Positions 8,960 to 14,912 of a stretch of 30,774 nt of DNA are shown piece by piece. The stretch's first letter is position 1; every line of letters starts with the position of its first letter. Made by a program: the position numbers and the translations under genes. The stretch covers positions 1-30,774 of the forward strand of contig JBEBSP010000004.1 of assembly GCA_040394255.1 (NCBI GenBank). The letters run 5' to 3'. The DNA comes from Agaricicola taiwanensis_A (GTDB taxonomy: Bacteria > Pseudomonadota > Alphaproteobacteria > Rhizobiales > Methylopilaceae). The notes below the pieces were generated by a model. That model made no database searches. It saw only the letters and a list, made by a program, of their open reading frames with translations, and was not told where the DNA came from.

Positions 8960-10090
8960 TCAGATGACGTAGGATTTCAGCGGCGGGAAGCCGTTGAAGG
9001 CGACGGCCGAATAGGTCGTCGTGTAGGCGCCTGCGGCCTCGATCAGCACCTTGTCGCCGATGGAGAGGCTGACGGGAAGGAAATAGGGGTCCTTCTCGTA
9101 GAGCACGTCCGCCGAATCGCAGGTCGGGCCGGCCAGCACGCAAGGGGCCATCTCGCCGCCGTCGTGATCGGTGCGGATCGGGTAGCGGATCGCCTCGTCC
9201 ATGGTCTCGGCGAGGCCGCCGAACTTGCCGATGTCCAGATAGACCCAGCGGACCTCGTCCTCGGCCGCCTTTTTCGAGATCAGCACCACCTCGGCCTGGA
9301 TCATGCCGGCGTTGCCGACCATGCCCCGGCCCGGCTCGATGATGGTCTCGGGCAGGCGGTTGCCGAAGTGACGGCGCAGCGAGCCGAAGATCGCCTGGCC
9401 ATAGGCCTCGACCGCCGGGATGTCCTTCAGGTACTTGGTCGGGAAGCCGCCGCCGAGGTTGACCATGGCAAGGCCGATGCCGCGCTCCGCGCAGGTGCGG
9501 AACACGTCCGCCGCCATGGCGAGCGCGCGGTCCCACATGGCCGGATCGCGCTGCTGCGAACCGACGTGGAACGACACGCCATGGGCCACGAGGCCGAGAC
9601 GATGGGCGTGCTCCAGCACGTCGGGAGCCATCTCCGGCACGCAGCCGAACTTCTTCGACAGCGGCCATTCGGCGCCCGAACCGTCGCAGAGCACGCGGCA
9701 GAACACCTTGGAGCCGGGAGCGGCGCGGGCGATCTTCTCGACCTCCTCCACGCAGTCGACGGCGAAGAGGTCGACGCCGATCTCGTGGGCGCGCGCGATG
9801 TCGCGCTCCTTCTTGATGGTGTTGCCGAAGGAGATGCGCTCGGGGCCGGCGCCCGCGTCCAGCGCCATCTCGATCTCGGCGACCGAGGCGGTGTCGAAGG
9901 ACGAGCCGAGGTCGGCGAGGAGCTTCAGCACCTCGGGAGCGGGATTGGCCTTGACGGCGTAGAACACGCGGGTGTCCGGCAGCGTGCGCGCGAAGGTCAT
10001 GTAGTTGTCGCGCACGACGTCGAGGTCCAGCACCATGCAGGGGCCGTCGGGACGTCGGGTGGCGAGGAAATCGCGGATGCGGTCGGTCAT
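8960..10090 (-). CDS. Type III (alanine-racemase fold) ornithine/lysine decarboxylase
   Basis: A 376-residue PLP enzyme of fold type III. The PLP lysine is K47 in VFYAVKANP; HVGSQQ (about 175-180), EPGRGMVG (about 252-259) and the catalytic Cys324 in GPTCDSADVLYEKD are all present. It decarboxylates ornithine to putrescine; alphaproteobacterial members often also accept lysine, so strict specificity cannot be read from sequence by eye. Putrescine feeds the homospermidine synthase in this window. The frame is open upstream to 10297, but the start at 10090 has GGGAGAG five bases before the ATG, and the protein aligns from there. A GNAT gene follows after 11 bp, probably in the same transcript. 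A 0.4-kb structured leader precedes it. Confidence 0.95.
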   Translation of the reverse strand: MTDRIRDFLATRRPDGPCMVLDLDVVRDNYMTFARTLPDTRVFYAVKANPAPEVLKLLADLGSSFDTASVAEIEMALDAGAGPERISFGNTIKKERDIARAHEIGVDLFAVDCVEEVEKIARAAPGSKVFCRVLCDGSGAEWPLSKKFGCVPEMAPDVLEHAHRLGLVAHGVSFHVGSQQRDPAMWDRALAMAADVFRTCAERGIGLAMVNLGGGFPTKYLKDIPAVEAYGQAIFGSLRRHFGNRLPETIIEPGRGMVGNAGMIQAEVVLISKKAAEDEVRWVYLDIGKFGGLAETMDEAIRYPIRTDHDGGEMAPCVLAGPTCDSADVLYEKDPYFLPVSLSIGDKVLIEAAGAYTTTYSAVAFNGFPPLKSYVI

Positions 10091-10091
10091 G

Positions 10092-10111
10092 GCGTCTCTC
10101 CCTGAGAACGC
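10092..10111 (-). promoter_or_regulatory. Hairpin presenting the odc Shine-Dalgarno sequence
   Basis: In odc sense GCGT-(T)-CTC pairs with GAG-ACGC around the loop AGGGA, leaving the hairpin one base from the ATG. The Shine-Dalgarno bases GGGAGAG (10102-10096) lie partly in the loop and partly in the stem. The same GCGTT can instead pair upstream inside the perfect palindrome AACGCTAGCGTT (10107-10118), so two exclusive folds are possible. Confidence 0.4.
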
Positions 10112-10359
10112 TAGCGTTAGCCATGTCGAGCGCCAGGTCGTCCGCCGCGCAATGTGGAGCTGCGCGCGCGTCGTCGCCGACACTCGGTAGCCGGTCTCAT
10201 CGACCGGCCGGTGGTTTACGCCGAATGACATCGAACAGGACGGATCAACCGCCGCGTCGCGATGCCATCGTTTGGTTTGGGAGATCCCGCACCGCACGAA
10301 CCGGCAAAGATGTAGTCGCCTCTTTAGTGTCGCCGGCTGATGGAAAGCCGGCAGAGACC

Positions 10360-10408
10360 AAAAAAGCCCTCTACGTCGTTGCTTTAAGTCGCGTCCGCCG
10401 ACGGAGAG
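10360..10408 (-). terminator. Terminator-like hairpin within the odc leader (putative attenuator)
   Basis: In odc sense CTCT-C-CGTCG (10408-10399) pairs with CGACG-T-AGAG (10378-10369), giving nine base pairs with one mismatch around a 20-nt loop. GGC and a run of six T follow (10365-10360). This has the shape of an intrinsic terminator placed about 100-140 nt into the leader, before odc. If active, it would cut off odc transcription unless an alternative fold forms. The loop is long and the stem interrupted, which lowers confidence. Confidence 0.4.
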
Positions 10409-10474
10409 TCAGCTTAGCCCCGGTTTTACTCCGGTCACCGGCTTGCCCGGACGGGGTTTCCGTCCAGCCGGCAC
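10409..10474 (-). CDS. Possible leader peptide (21 aa) in the odc leader
   Basis: In the odc leader a GTG-started frame encodes 21 residues, MPAGRKPRPGKPVTGVKPGLS, and stops with TGA at 10411-10409, directly against the 5' arm of the terminator-like hairpin. The same frame is open back to a GTG at 10504. The peptide is very rich in Lys, Arg and Pro. Gamma-proteobacterial speF is controlled by a leader peptide (SpeFL) that senses ornithine; this unrelated-looking peptide could play a comparable role. There is no good Shine-Dalgarno sequence, so it may also be chance. Confidence 0.25.
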   Translation of the reverse strand: MPAGRKPRPGKPVTGVKPGLS

Positions 10475-10503
10475 ACGACCACAGGCACGTGCGAAATTGG
10501 GCA

Positions 10504-10554
10504 CGAGGGATATACGCGCGTTCGCCCCCCGTCACAAGACCCCGCGAGGGATAT
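10504..10554. repeat. Pair of 10-bp direct repeats flanking the odc promoter
   Basis: CGAGGGATAT occurs at 10504-10513 and again, identical, at 10545-10554, 41 bp apart (close to four helical turns). One copy overlaps the predicted -10 box, the other lies just upstream of the -35 box. The layout suits a repressor or a pair of regulator sites, but no regulator is known to me for this sequence. Confidence 0.4.
10509..10537 (-). promoter_or_regulatory. Predicted sigma-70-type promoter of odc
   Basis: In odc sense a -35 box TTGTGA (10537-10532) and a -10 box TATATC (10514-10509) are separated by exactly 17 bp. Transcription would start near 10502, giving a leader of about 410 nt. Each box matches four of six consensus bases, so this is plausible rather than strong. 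Confidence 0.4.
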
Positions 10555-10569
10555 TTTTAGGTGAAAGAA

Positions 10570-10648
10570 GCCTTAATGGCCGGTGCGCTTCCCGAACGCG
10601 GAAGCGGCAGCCGTTTTTGCTGGAAAATGCCTTAGCGGCCGGTGCGCT
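10570..10648. repeat. Duplicated 3' end of the small membrane-protein gene
   Basis: A 20-bp segment at 10629-10648, covering the last codons and stop of the small membrane protein gene, recurs at 10570-10589 with two mismatches (core GGCCGGTGCGCT identical). The copies are 59 bp apart. Between 10591 and 10628 there is only short GC-rich sequence. This could be a relic of a small duplication or part of a transcription end signal; no convincing terminator hairpin with a T run is seen. Confidence 0.5.
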
Positions 10649-10877
10649 CGAAGATCGGCTCGACGCGGTTGGCCGACGTCAGGAAGGCGTAGACGCCATA
10701 GGCGGCGGGAACCAGCAGTACGGCCTGGAGGGCATACATGCCATAGAGGCCGAACGAGAACAGGTTGGCGATCGCCCAGCCCCCCGCGAAGGCCGCCGCG
10801 AGCAGTTCCGTGCCGATCAGGATGGCGGCGCTGATGACGGTCAGGGCATTTTCGCGATTGATGCGGCGGGCGGCCAT
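10632..10877 (-). CDS. Small two-to-three-helix membrane protein, hypothetical
   Basis: An 81-residue protein that begins MAARRINRENALTVISAAILIGTELLAAAFAGGWAIANLF, with further hydrophobic stretches (LYGMYALQAVLLVPAAYGVYAFL) and a polar tail ending EPIFERTGR. Similar small proteins with an NRENA start and a VEPI(F) tail are common in Rhizobiales; their role is unknown. AAGGAA precedes the ATG. It begins 30 bp after the stop of the YeiH transporter gene on the same strand, so the two probably form an operon. The 3' end carries a sequence that is repeated 59 bp further on. Confidence 0.75.
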   Translation of the reverse strand: MAARRINRENALTVISAAILIGTELLAAAFAGGWAIANLFSFGLYGMYALQAVLLVPAAYGVYAFLTSANRVEPIFERTGR

Positions 10878-10907
10878 GGGTGGTTCCTTCGGTCGGATCG
10901 CCGAGTT

Positions 10908-11945
10908 CTATCCGATCACACCGGCGAGGTCGAGACCCACGAGCAGGGTTCCAGCCATCAGGGCGAGGGCCACGACGGAGAGGATCTCGGCGACGATCAC
11001 CCGTCCCCCCGCCTGGCCGATGGTGCGCAGGTTGACCGAGAGGCCCAGCGCCGCCATGGCGATGAGCGACAGCCATTCCGATGCCGCCGCCATGACGGGA
11101 ATCCAGGCATCGGGGAACACGCCGAACGCGCGCAGCAGGGCGAAGACGACGAAGCCGATGATGAAATTCGGCACCAGCCGTCGCCGCTCGGCGCCGGAGG
11201 TGTCGCCGCCGCTCAGAAGGCCGAGGACGATGAGCACCGGCCCCAGCATGAGCACGCGCATCAGCTTGACCAGCGCGCCGATCTGCACGGCCGTCATGCC
11301 GCCGGCGGCGGCCGCCGCCAGCACCTGCGGCACGGCATAGACCGTGAGGCCGGCGAGGATGCCGTAGCCGGTGTCGTCCATGCCGAAGGCGAGACGGATG
11401 AAGGGCAGGACCAGCACGGTGCCGATGCCCAGCGCCGCCGTGAAGGCGAGCGCGGAAGCCATTTCGTCCTTATGCGCCCGCAGCACGGGCCCGGCGGCGA
11501 GAATCGCCGAGTTGCCGCAGATGGCGTTGCCGCAGGCGATGAGGGCGGACATGCGCGGGCTCAGGTCCATGGCGCGGCCGATGCTGTATCCCATGGCCAT
11601 GGCGGCCACCACGAAGACGGCCACGCCCGCGAGAAGGGCCAGTTCCAGTTCACCCATGGCGGCGATGTCCATGGTGGCGCCGAGGAAGACGATGGCGAGT
11701 TCCAGCAGCTTCTTGGCGCTGAAGTCGACGCCGGGGCGCAGACGCTCCGGCAGGCCGACGGCGACATGCAGGGCCGAGCCGATGATGAGGGCGAGGACCA
11801 GGCTGCCGATCCAGGCCTGGCCGAGGCTCGCCGTCTCGAATACGGCCAGCGCCCAGGCAACAGCCGCCACGAGAATCGACAGCGCCAGGCCGGGGGCCAG
11901 GCGCTGCGCGGCGTGGGGGAGGGCCAGGTGGGCGGAGAAGTGCAT
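10908..11945 (-). CDS. YeiH-family (UPF0324) putative sulfate exporter
   Basis: A 345-residue inner-membrane protein with about ten hydrophobic segments, close to the usual length of the PF03601/YeiH family. Segments typical of the family include KKLLELAIVFLGATMD, LIACGNAICGNSAILAAGPV, YGILAGLTVYAVPQVLAAA and a C-terminal LGLSVNLRTIGQAGGRV. Members are annotated as putative sulfate exporters; evidence comes from relatives active in taurine or sulfite catabolism, and here no sulfur-metabolism gene is adjacent. The start at 11945 is chosen because hydrophobic sequence follows soon after; the ribosome binding site is weak. It is divergent from phnM, and the 81-residue membrane protein follows downstream. 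Confidence 0.9.
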   Translation of the reverse strand: MHFSAHLALPHAAQRLAPGLALSILVAAVAWALAVFETASLGQAWIGSLVLALIIGSALHVAVGLPERLRPGVDFSAKKLLELAIVFLGATMDIAAMGELELALLAGVAVFVVAAMAMGYSIGRAMDLSPRMSALIACGNAICGNSAILAAGPVLRAHKDEMASALAFTAALGIGTVLVLPFIRLAFGMDDTGYGILAGLTVYAVPQVLAAAAAGGMTAVQIGALVKLMRVLMLGPVLIVLGLLSGGDTSGAERRRLVPNFIIGFVVFALLRAFGVFPDAWIPVMAAASEWLSLIAMAALGLSVNLRTIGQAGGRVIVAEILSVVALALMAGTLLVGLDLAGVIG

Positions 11946-12092
11946 GCGCCTGTTCGATCCGGTCGGTTTCGACAGTGTCGCTATACATGTCTTCGCACAT
12001 TGTAAACAATCGTCAATTCGGCCTATGAGTCCACGGGACGCGCCGTGCGGTTCGCTTTGCCTGCCATCCCAAAACGTGGCACATCCTCCCGC

Positions 12093-13232
12093 ATGAGCAT
12101 CATCCTCACCAACGCCCGGCTGGTTCTGGACGGCGAGACGGTCACCGGCAGCGTGGTTTTCGGCGTGCGCGGCATCGAGGATGTGTCGTCGTCCCCCACG
12201 TCCGCGCCCGGCGCCATCGACGTCGAGGGCGATATCGTCGCGCCGGGGCTGATCGAGTGCCACACCGACAATCTTGAAAAGCATTTCATGCCGCGCCCGC
12301 GCGTGTTCTGGCCCAACGGCCTCGCCGCCGCGCTCGCCCATGACGCCCAGATGGCGGCGGCGGGGGTGACGACCGTGTTCGACGCGCTCTGCGCGGGCGG
12401 GTTCGACGAGGAAAACGACTACCGCCGCGAGATCTTCGCCGACATGATCGAGGCGATCGAGGCCGGCGTCGCCGAGGGTGTGTTCCGGATCGATCATCTG
12501 ATCCACCTGCGTTGCGAGATGACCGACTGGCGGCTGCCCGGCATCCTCGAGAACCATGTGGACCGGCCGCTGGTGCGGCTGGCCTCGCTGATGAACCACA
12601 CGCCCGGGCAGCGCCAGTGGCGCGACGTCACCCATTTCAAGGCCTTCGTCATGTCGGACGGGCGCAGCGAGGCCGAGGCGGAGGCCATGATCGAGGGACG
12701 CATCGAGCGCAGCCGCGCGGCGGTCGAGGCCAATGCTCCCCATGTGGCGGGCCTGTTCCGCGCGCGGGGCGTTCCGCTTGCCAGCCATGACGACACCACG
12801 GCCGGGCATGTGGCCGAGGCGAAGGCCTCCGGATGCGTCCTCTCGGAGTTCCCCACCACCCTGGAGGCCGCCAAGGCCGCGCGGGCGGCGGGGCTTGGCG
12901 TCATCGGCGGTGCGCCGAACGTGGTGCGCGGCGGTTCGCACACCGGCGGCGTCTCCGTCCGGGAGCTTGCCGCGCACGGGCTGCTCGACGCCCTGTCGTC
13001 GGACTATGTGCCCTCGGCGCTCCTTCAGGCGATCCACCGGCTGACGGTGAACGCCGGCCTTTCGCTGCACGAGGCCTTCGCGCTGGCCACATGGCGGGTG
13101 GCGGACATGTTGGGCCTGGATGATCGCGGACGGCTCGCCCCCGGCCTTGCCGCCGATGTGCTGCGTGTGCGCTTCTGGGGCGAGACGCCGGTGGTGCGCG
13201 GGCTGTGGCGCGCCGGGCGTCAGGTCTTCTGA
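12093..13232 (+). CDS. phnM: PhnM: ribose 1-methylphosphonate 5-triphosphate diphosphatase
   Basis: A 379-residue amidohydrolase-superfamily protein matching PhnM length. The metal-binding motif is HTDNLEKHFMPRP (first His at residue 57); other typical parts are FDALCAGGFDEENDYRR, HLRCEMTDW, SHDDTTAGHV and the C-terminal SDYVPSALLQAIHRL. PhnM removes pyrophosphate from the ribose triphosphate intermediate before C-P bond cleavage by C-P lyase, in the cytoplasm. A shorter start at 12093 is preferred over 12045 because the family N-terminus (IILTNARLVLDG) begins there. The next gene follows after 3 bp. The C-P lyase core genes phnGHIJKL are not in this window, so they must lie elsewhere or be absent. 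Confidence 0.94.
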   Translation: MSIILTNARLVLDGETVTGSVVFGVRGIEDVSSSPTSAPGAIDVEGDIVAPGLIECHTDNLEKHFMPRPRVFWPNGLAAALAHDAQMAAAGVTTVFDALCAGGFDEENDYRREIFADMIEAIEAGVAEGVFRIDHLIHLRCEMTDWRLPGILENHVDRPLVRLASLMNHTPGQRQWRDVTHFKAFVMSDGRSEAEAEAMIEGRIERSRAAVEANAPHVAGLFRARGVPLASHDDTTAGHVAEAKASGCVLSEFPTTLEAAKAARAAGLGVIGGAPNVVRGGSHTGGVSVRELAAHGLLDALSSDYVPSALLQAIHRLTVNAGLSLHEAFALATWRVADMLGLDDRGRLAPGLAADVLRVRFWGETPVVRGLWRAGRQVF

Positions 13233-13235
13233 GGC

Positions 13236-13931
13236 ATGGCGGCGCGCCACGCCGTCTATTTCGCACCCGCGCCGGACACGCGGCTCTGGGCCTTCGGTTC
13301 GCGCGTGCTGGGCTATGACGCCTTCACCGGGAAACAGGTGCCGCCCCTCATTCCAGAAGGATTTTCCGAGGCGGACTGGACGCGGATCACCGCCGCGCCG
13401 CGCCGCTACGGCTTCCACGCCACGCTGAAGGCGCCCTTCGCGCTGGCGGAGGGACGGACCGAGGCGGACCTGCGAGAGGCCGCGCGCGTTTTCGCGGCCG
13501 CGCACCGGCCCTTCGCCCTGCCGGAGCTGGTGGTCCGGTGCATCGGCGGCTTCGTCGCGCTGGCGCCCGCCGGGCCGTCGGCGCTCGATGCGCTGGCGGG
13601 GGCCTGTGTCGAGGCCTTCGAGCCCTTCCGCGCACCATTGACGCCCGAGGTTCGCGCCAACCGCCTCGCGGCTTCCCTGAGCGTCCGAGAGCGCGCGCAT
13701 CTCGACCGCTGGGGCTATCCATACGTCTTCGAGGACTTCCGCTTCCACATGACGTTGACCGGATCGTTGCCCGAGGCTGAGGCGGAACGGGCCTGCGCAG
13801 GTCTGGCGCGGCTTTACGCTGCGGAGGCCGGCGACGAGCCGGTGCGGGTCGAGGCCGTCACGCTGTTCGCCGATCCGGGCGAGGGAGGGCCGTTCCGGAT
13901 CGTCGGGCGTTTCGGGTTCGGGCCGGAATGA
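13236..13931 (+). CDS. DUF1045 2H-phosphoesterase-like phosphonate metabolism protein
   Basis: A 231-residue protein with two HxTL motifs, HATLKAPF (His61) and HMTLTGSL (His171), which mark the 2H phosphoesterase superfamily. Length, position after phnM and the segments YFAPAPDTRLWAFG and RYGFHATL fit DUF1045, known as a putative phosphonate metabolism protein linked to C-P lyase operons. 2H enzymes open cyclic phosphodiesters, so a plausible substrate is the 5-phosphoribosyl 1,2-cyclic phosphate left by C-P lyase (the step done by PhnP in E. coli); that is inference. The gene starts 3 bp after the phnM stop, with TGAGG acting as ribosome binding site, so the two are translationally linked. 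Confidence 0.88.
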   Translation: MAARHAVYFAPAPDTRLWAFGSRVLGYDAFTGKQVPPLIPEGFSEADWTRITAAPRRYGFHATLKAPFALAEGRTEADLREAARVFAAAHRPFALPELVVRCIGGFVALAPAGPSALDALAGACVEAFEPFRAPLTPEVRANRLAASLSVRERAHLDRWGYPYVFEDFRFHMTLTGSLPEAEAERACAGLARLYAAEAGDEPVRVEAVTLFADPGEGGPFRIVGRFGFGPE

Positions 13932-14028
13932 GCGGCGGATCGTCTCGGCTTCTCCAGCGCTTCGATTGTCACATGCCGAACCAGAGCGATCTGTCCATGT
14001 CCGGGGCGCCCGGCATTGGGGGAAAATA

Positions 14029-14043
14029 TTGCCCTGTGGGCAA
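14029..14043. promoter_or_regulatory. Inverted repeat TTGCCC-N3-GGGCAA
   Basis: Perfect six-base arms around a 3-bp centre, located 106 bp upstream of the orphan gene and 98 bp after the DUF1045 stop. No T run follows, so a terminator is unlikely. A second perfect 6-3-6 repeat of different sequence follows 22 bp later, suggesting operator sites for the orphan gene. Confidence 0.35.
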
Positions 14044-14064
14044 AAGGCGCGGTTCCCAGACCTG

Positions 14065-14079
14065 ATTCCAGCGTGGAAT
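14065..14079. promoter_or_regulatory. Inverted repeat ATTCCA-N3-TGGAAT
   Basis: Perfect six-base arms around GCG, centred 36 bp from the centre of the preceding TTGCCC-N3-GGGCAA repeat and 70 bp upstream of the orphan gene start. Its size and symmetry fit a dimeric regulator; which one is unknown. Confidence 0.35.
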
Positions 14080-14148
14080 ATGTCATGGATTCAACGCATG
14101 GGGCTTGGCCCGCCGCTTGCTTCTTTCCTCACGTCAAACCGTGAGGCC

Positions 14149-14769
14149 ATGATGGCAATCTCAGCCCTTTCCCCTTCAGCCATAAACAATTTCACGTTCA
14201 AGCCCGCAAACCAGCCGAGTGCGTTTCCGAATAACAGCAAGTCGTTGTCAATTCCGGCGGACAAGTTGATCAATATCAACCATCTCGTGGGAGCCCCCAA
14301 GGCTCCCACCCGGGAAATGCTGGAAAGCATCGACGCGCGTTATCGGGCGATGTTCACCCGGCCTGTCGGGCCTCCGGATAATCGACCGGACAACATTTAC
14401 GCCCAGGTGCATGTGGACGGAAAAGTCGTTGCGACGATCTACAACACTGGGGGATCGGAAATGACCAATGACGCCTTTTCAAGGATAGGTCATCCGCAGG
14501 ACCCGGCAACAACCAACAGTGTGGTGATCGCGCAGTGGCGGGCCGAACATTATGCCTCAGTCCTCGGAGGCAATGTGGTCAAGGCGTCAACAGCCTTGAC
14601 CCCGTCGCAATGGGAGGCCCTGCCGCCCCGCACCTATTTTTTCGATGAACAAGCCATGTTGAGTTTCCGTCGATACTCGCAAGAAGCCGCGCAGAAAAGG
14701 CATGAGGATTATGAAAGGCTGATGGAGGCCGCCAATACAGCAAAGCCGCAAACGAATATTGAAGTATGA
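14149..14769 (+). CDS. Hypothetical protein, AT-richer orphan
   Basis: I do not recognise this 206-residue protein. The frame is open upstream, but GTGAGG ahead of tandem ATGs at 14149 and 14152 supports a start here. The N-terminal 50 residues are rich in Ser, Asn and Pro (SPSAINNFTFKPANQPSAF) and look disordered. The middle has possible beta strands (NIYAQVHVDGKVVATIYNTGG), and the C-terminus is charged and helical (YSQEAAQKRHEDYERLMEAA). No signal peptide or membrane segment is visible. By eye the gene is close to 50% G+C, clearly lower than its neighbours, with a broader codon choice, which suggests horizontal acquisition. It stands alone between intergenic gaps of 217 and 143 bp. Confidence 0.7.
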   Translation: MMAISALSPSAINNFTFKPANQPSAFPNNSKSLSIPADKLININHLVGAPKAPTREMLESIDARYRAMFTRPVGPPDNRPDNIYAQVHVDGKVVATIYNTGGSEMTNDAFSRIGHPQDPATTNSVVIAQWRAEHYASVLGGNVVKASTALTPSQWEALPPRTYFFDEQAMLSFRRYSQEAAQKRHEDYERLMEAANTAKPQTNIEV

Positions 14770-14912
14770 TAACGATTCCCTTGAGTTGTGAGGCTGCTCC
14801 CTGCAACGGCAGAGCTGTGTGCCGCCCATGAGGCTCATACAGGCCAAGGCTCCTCCGCAGATGATCGTATGAGCCTTGCTTCTGCCCGTTTTTCCGGACC
14901 ATTTGTGACGCC

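Larger units (their letters stand above)
10091..10503 (-). ncRNA. Structured 5' leader of the ornithine decarboxylase mRNA, speF-type RNA element
   Basis: From the predicted promoter (about 10509-10537) to the odc start there are about 410 nt with no convincing long gene but many strong hairpins in the odc sense. These are a CGTGC/GCACG stem near the 5' end; a two-tier stem with GGACGG/CCGTCC inside GCCGGCT/AGCCGGT; the terminator-like stem at 10369-10408; GCCGGCT/AGCCGGC with a 7-nt loop; CCGGC/GCCGG enclosing AAAGA/TCTTT; GCCGGTC/GACCGGC at 10190-10208; and a hairpin over the odc ribosome binding site. The speF RNA family of alphaproteobacteria is a roughly 400-nt leader in exactly this position. 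Assignment rests on position, length and structure, not on a covariance search. Confidence 0.62.

Noticed and set aside
10091..10297. N-terminal extension of the decarboxylase into the leader
   Set aside because: The enzyme family begins at the 10090 start, which has a good ribosome binding site; the extension covers structured RNA and adds no known domain.
10443..12005. Plus-strand open frame opposite the YeiH gene and odc leader
   Set aside because: Low-complexity, charged, His/Gln/Asp-rich product without a domain; typical antisense shadow.
11946..12092. Promoters and an imperfect TTGT/ACAA repeat between the YeiH gene and phnM
   Set aside because: A divergent promoter must exist here, but no -35/-10 pair with acceptable spacing stood out on either strand.
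10908..13748. Minus-strand open frame of 946 codons reaching through phnM and DUF1045
   Set aside because: Only its last 345 codons (from 11945) encode a recognisable protein, the YeiH transporter. The upstream part is antisense to phnM and DUF1045, which carry clear motifs.
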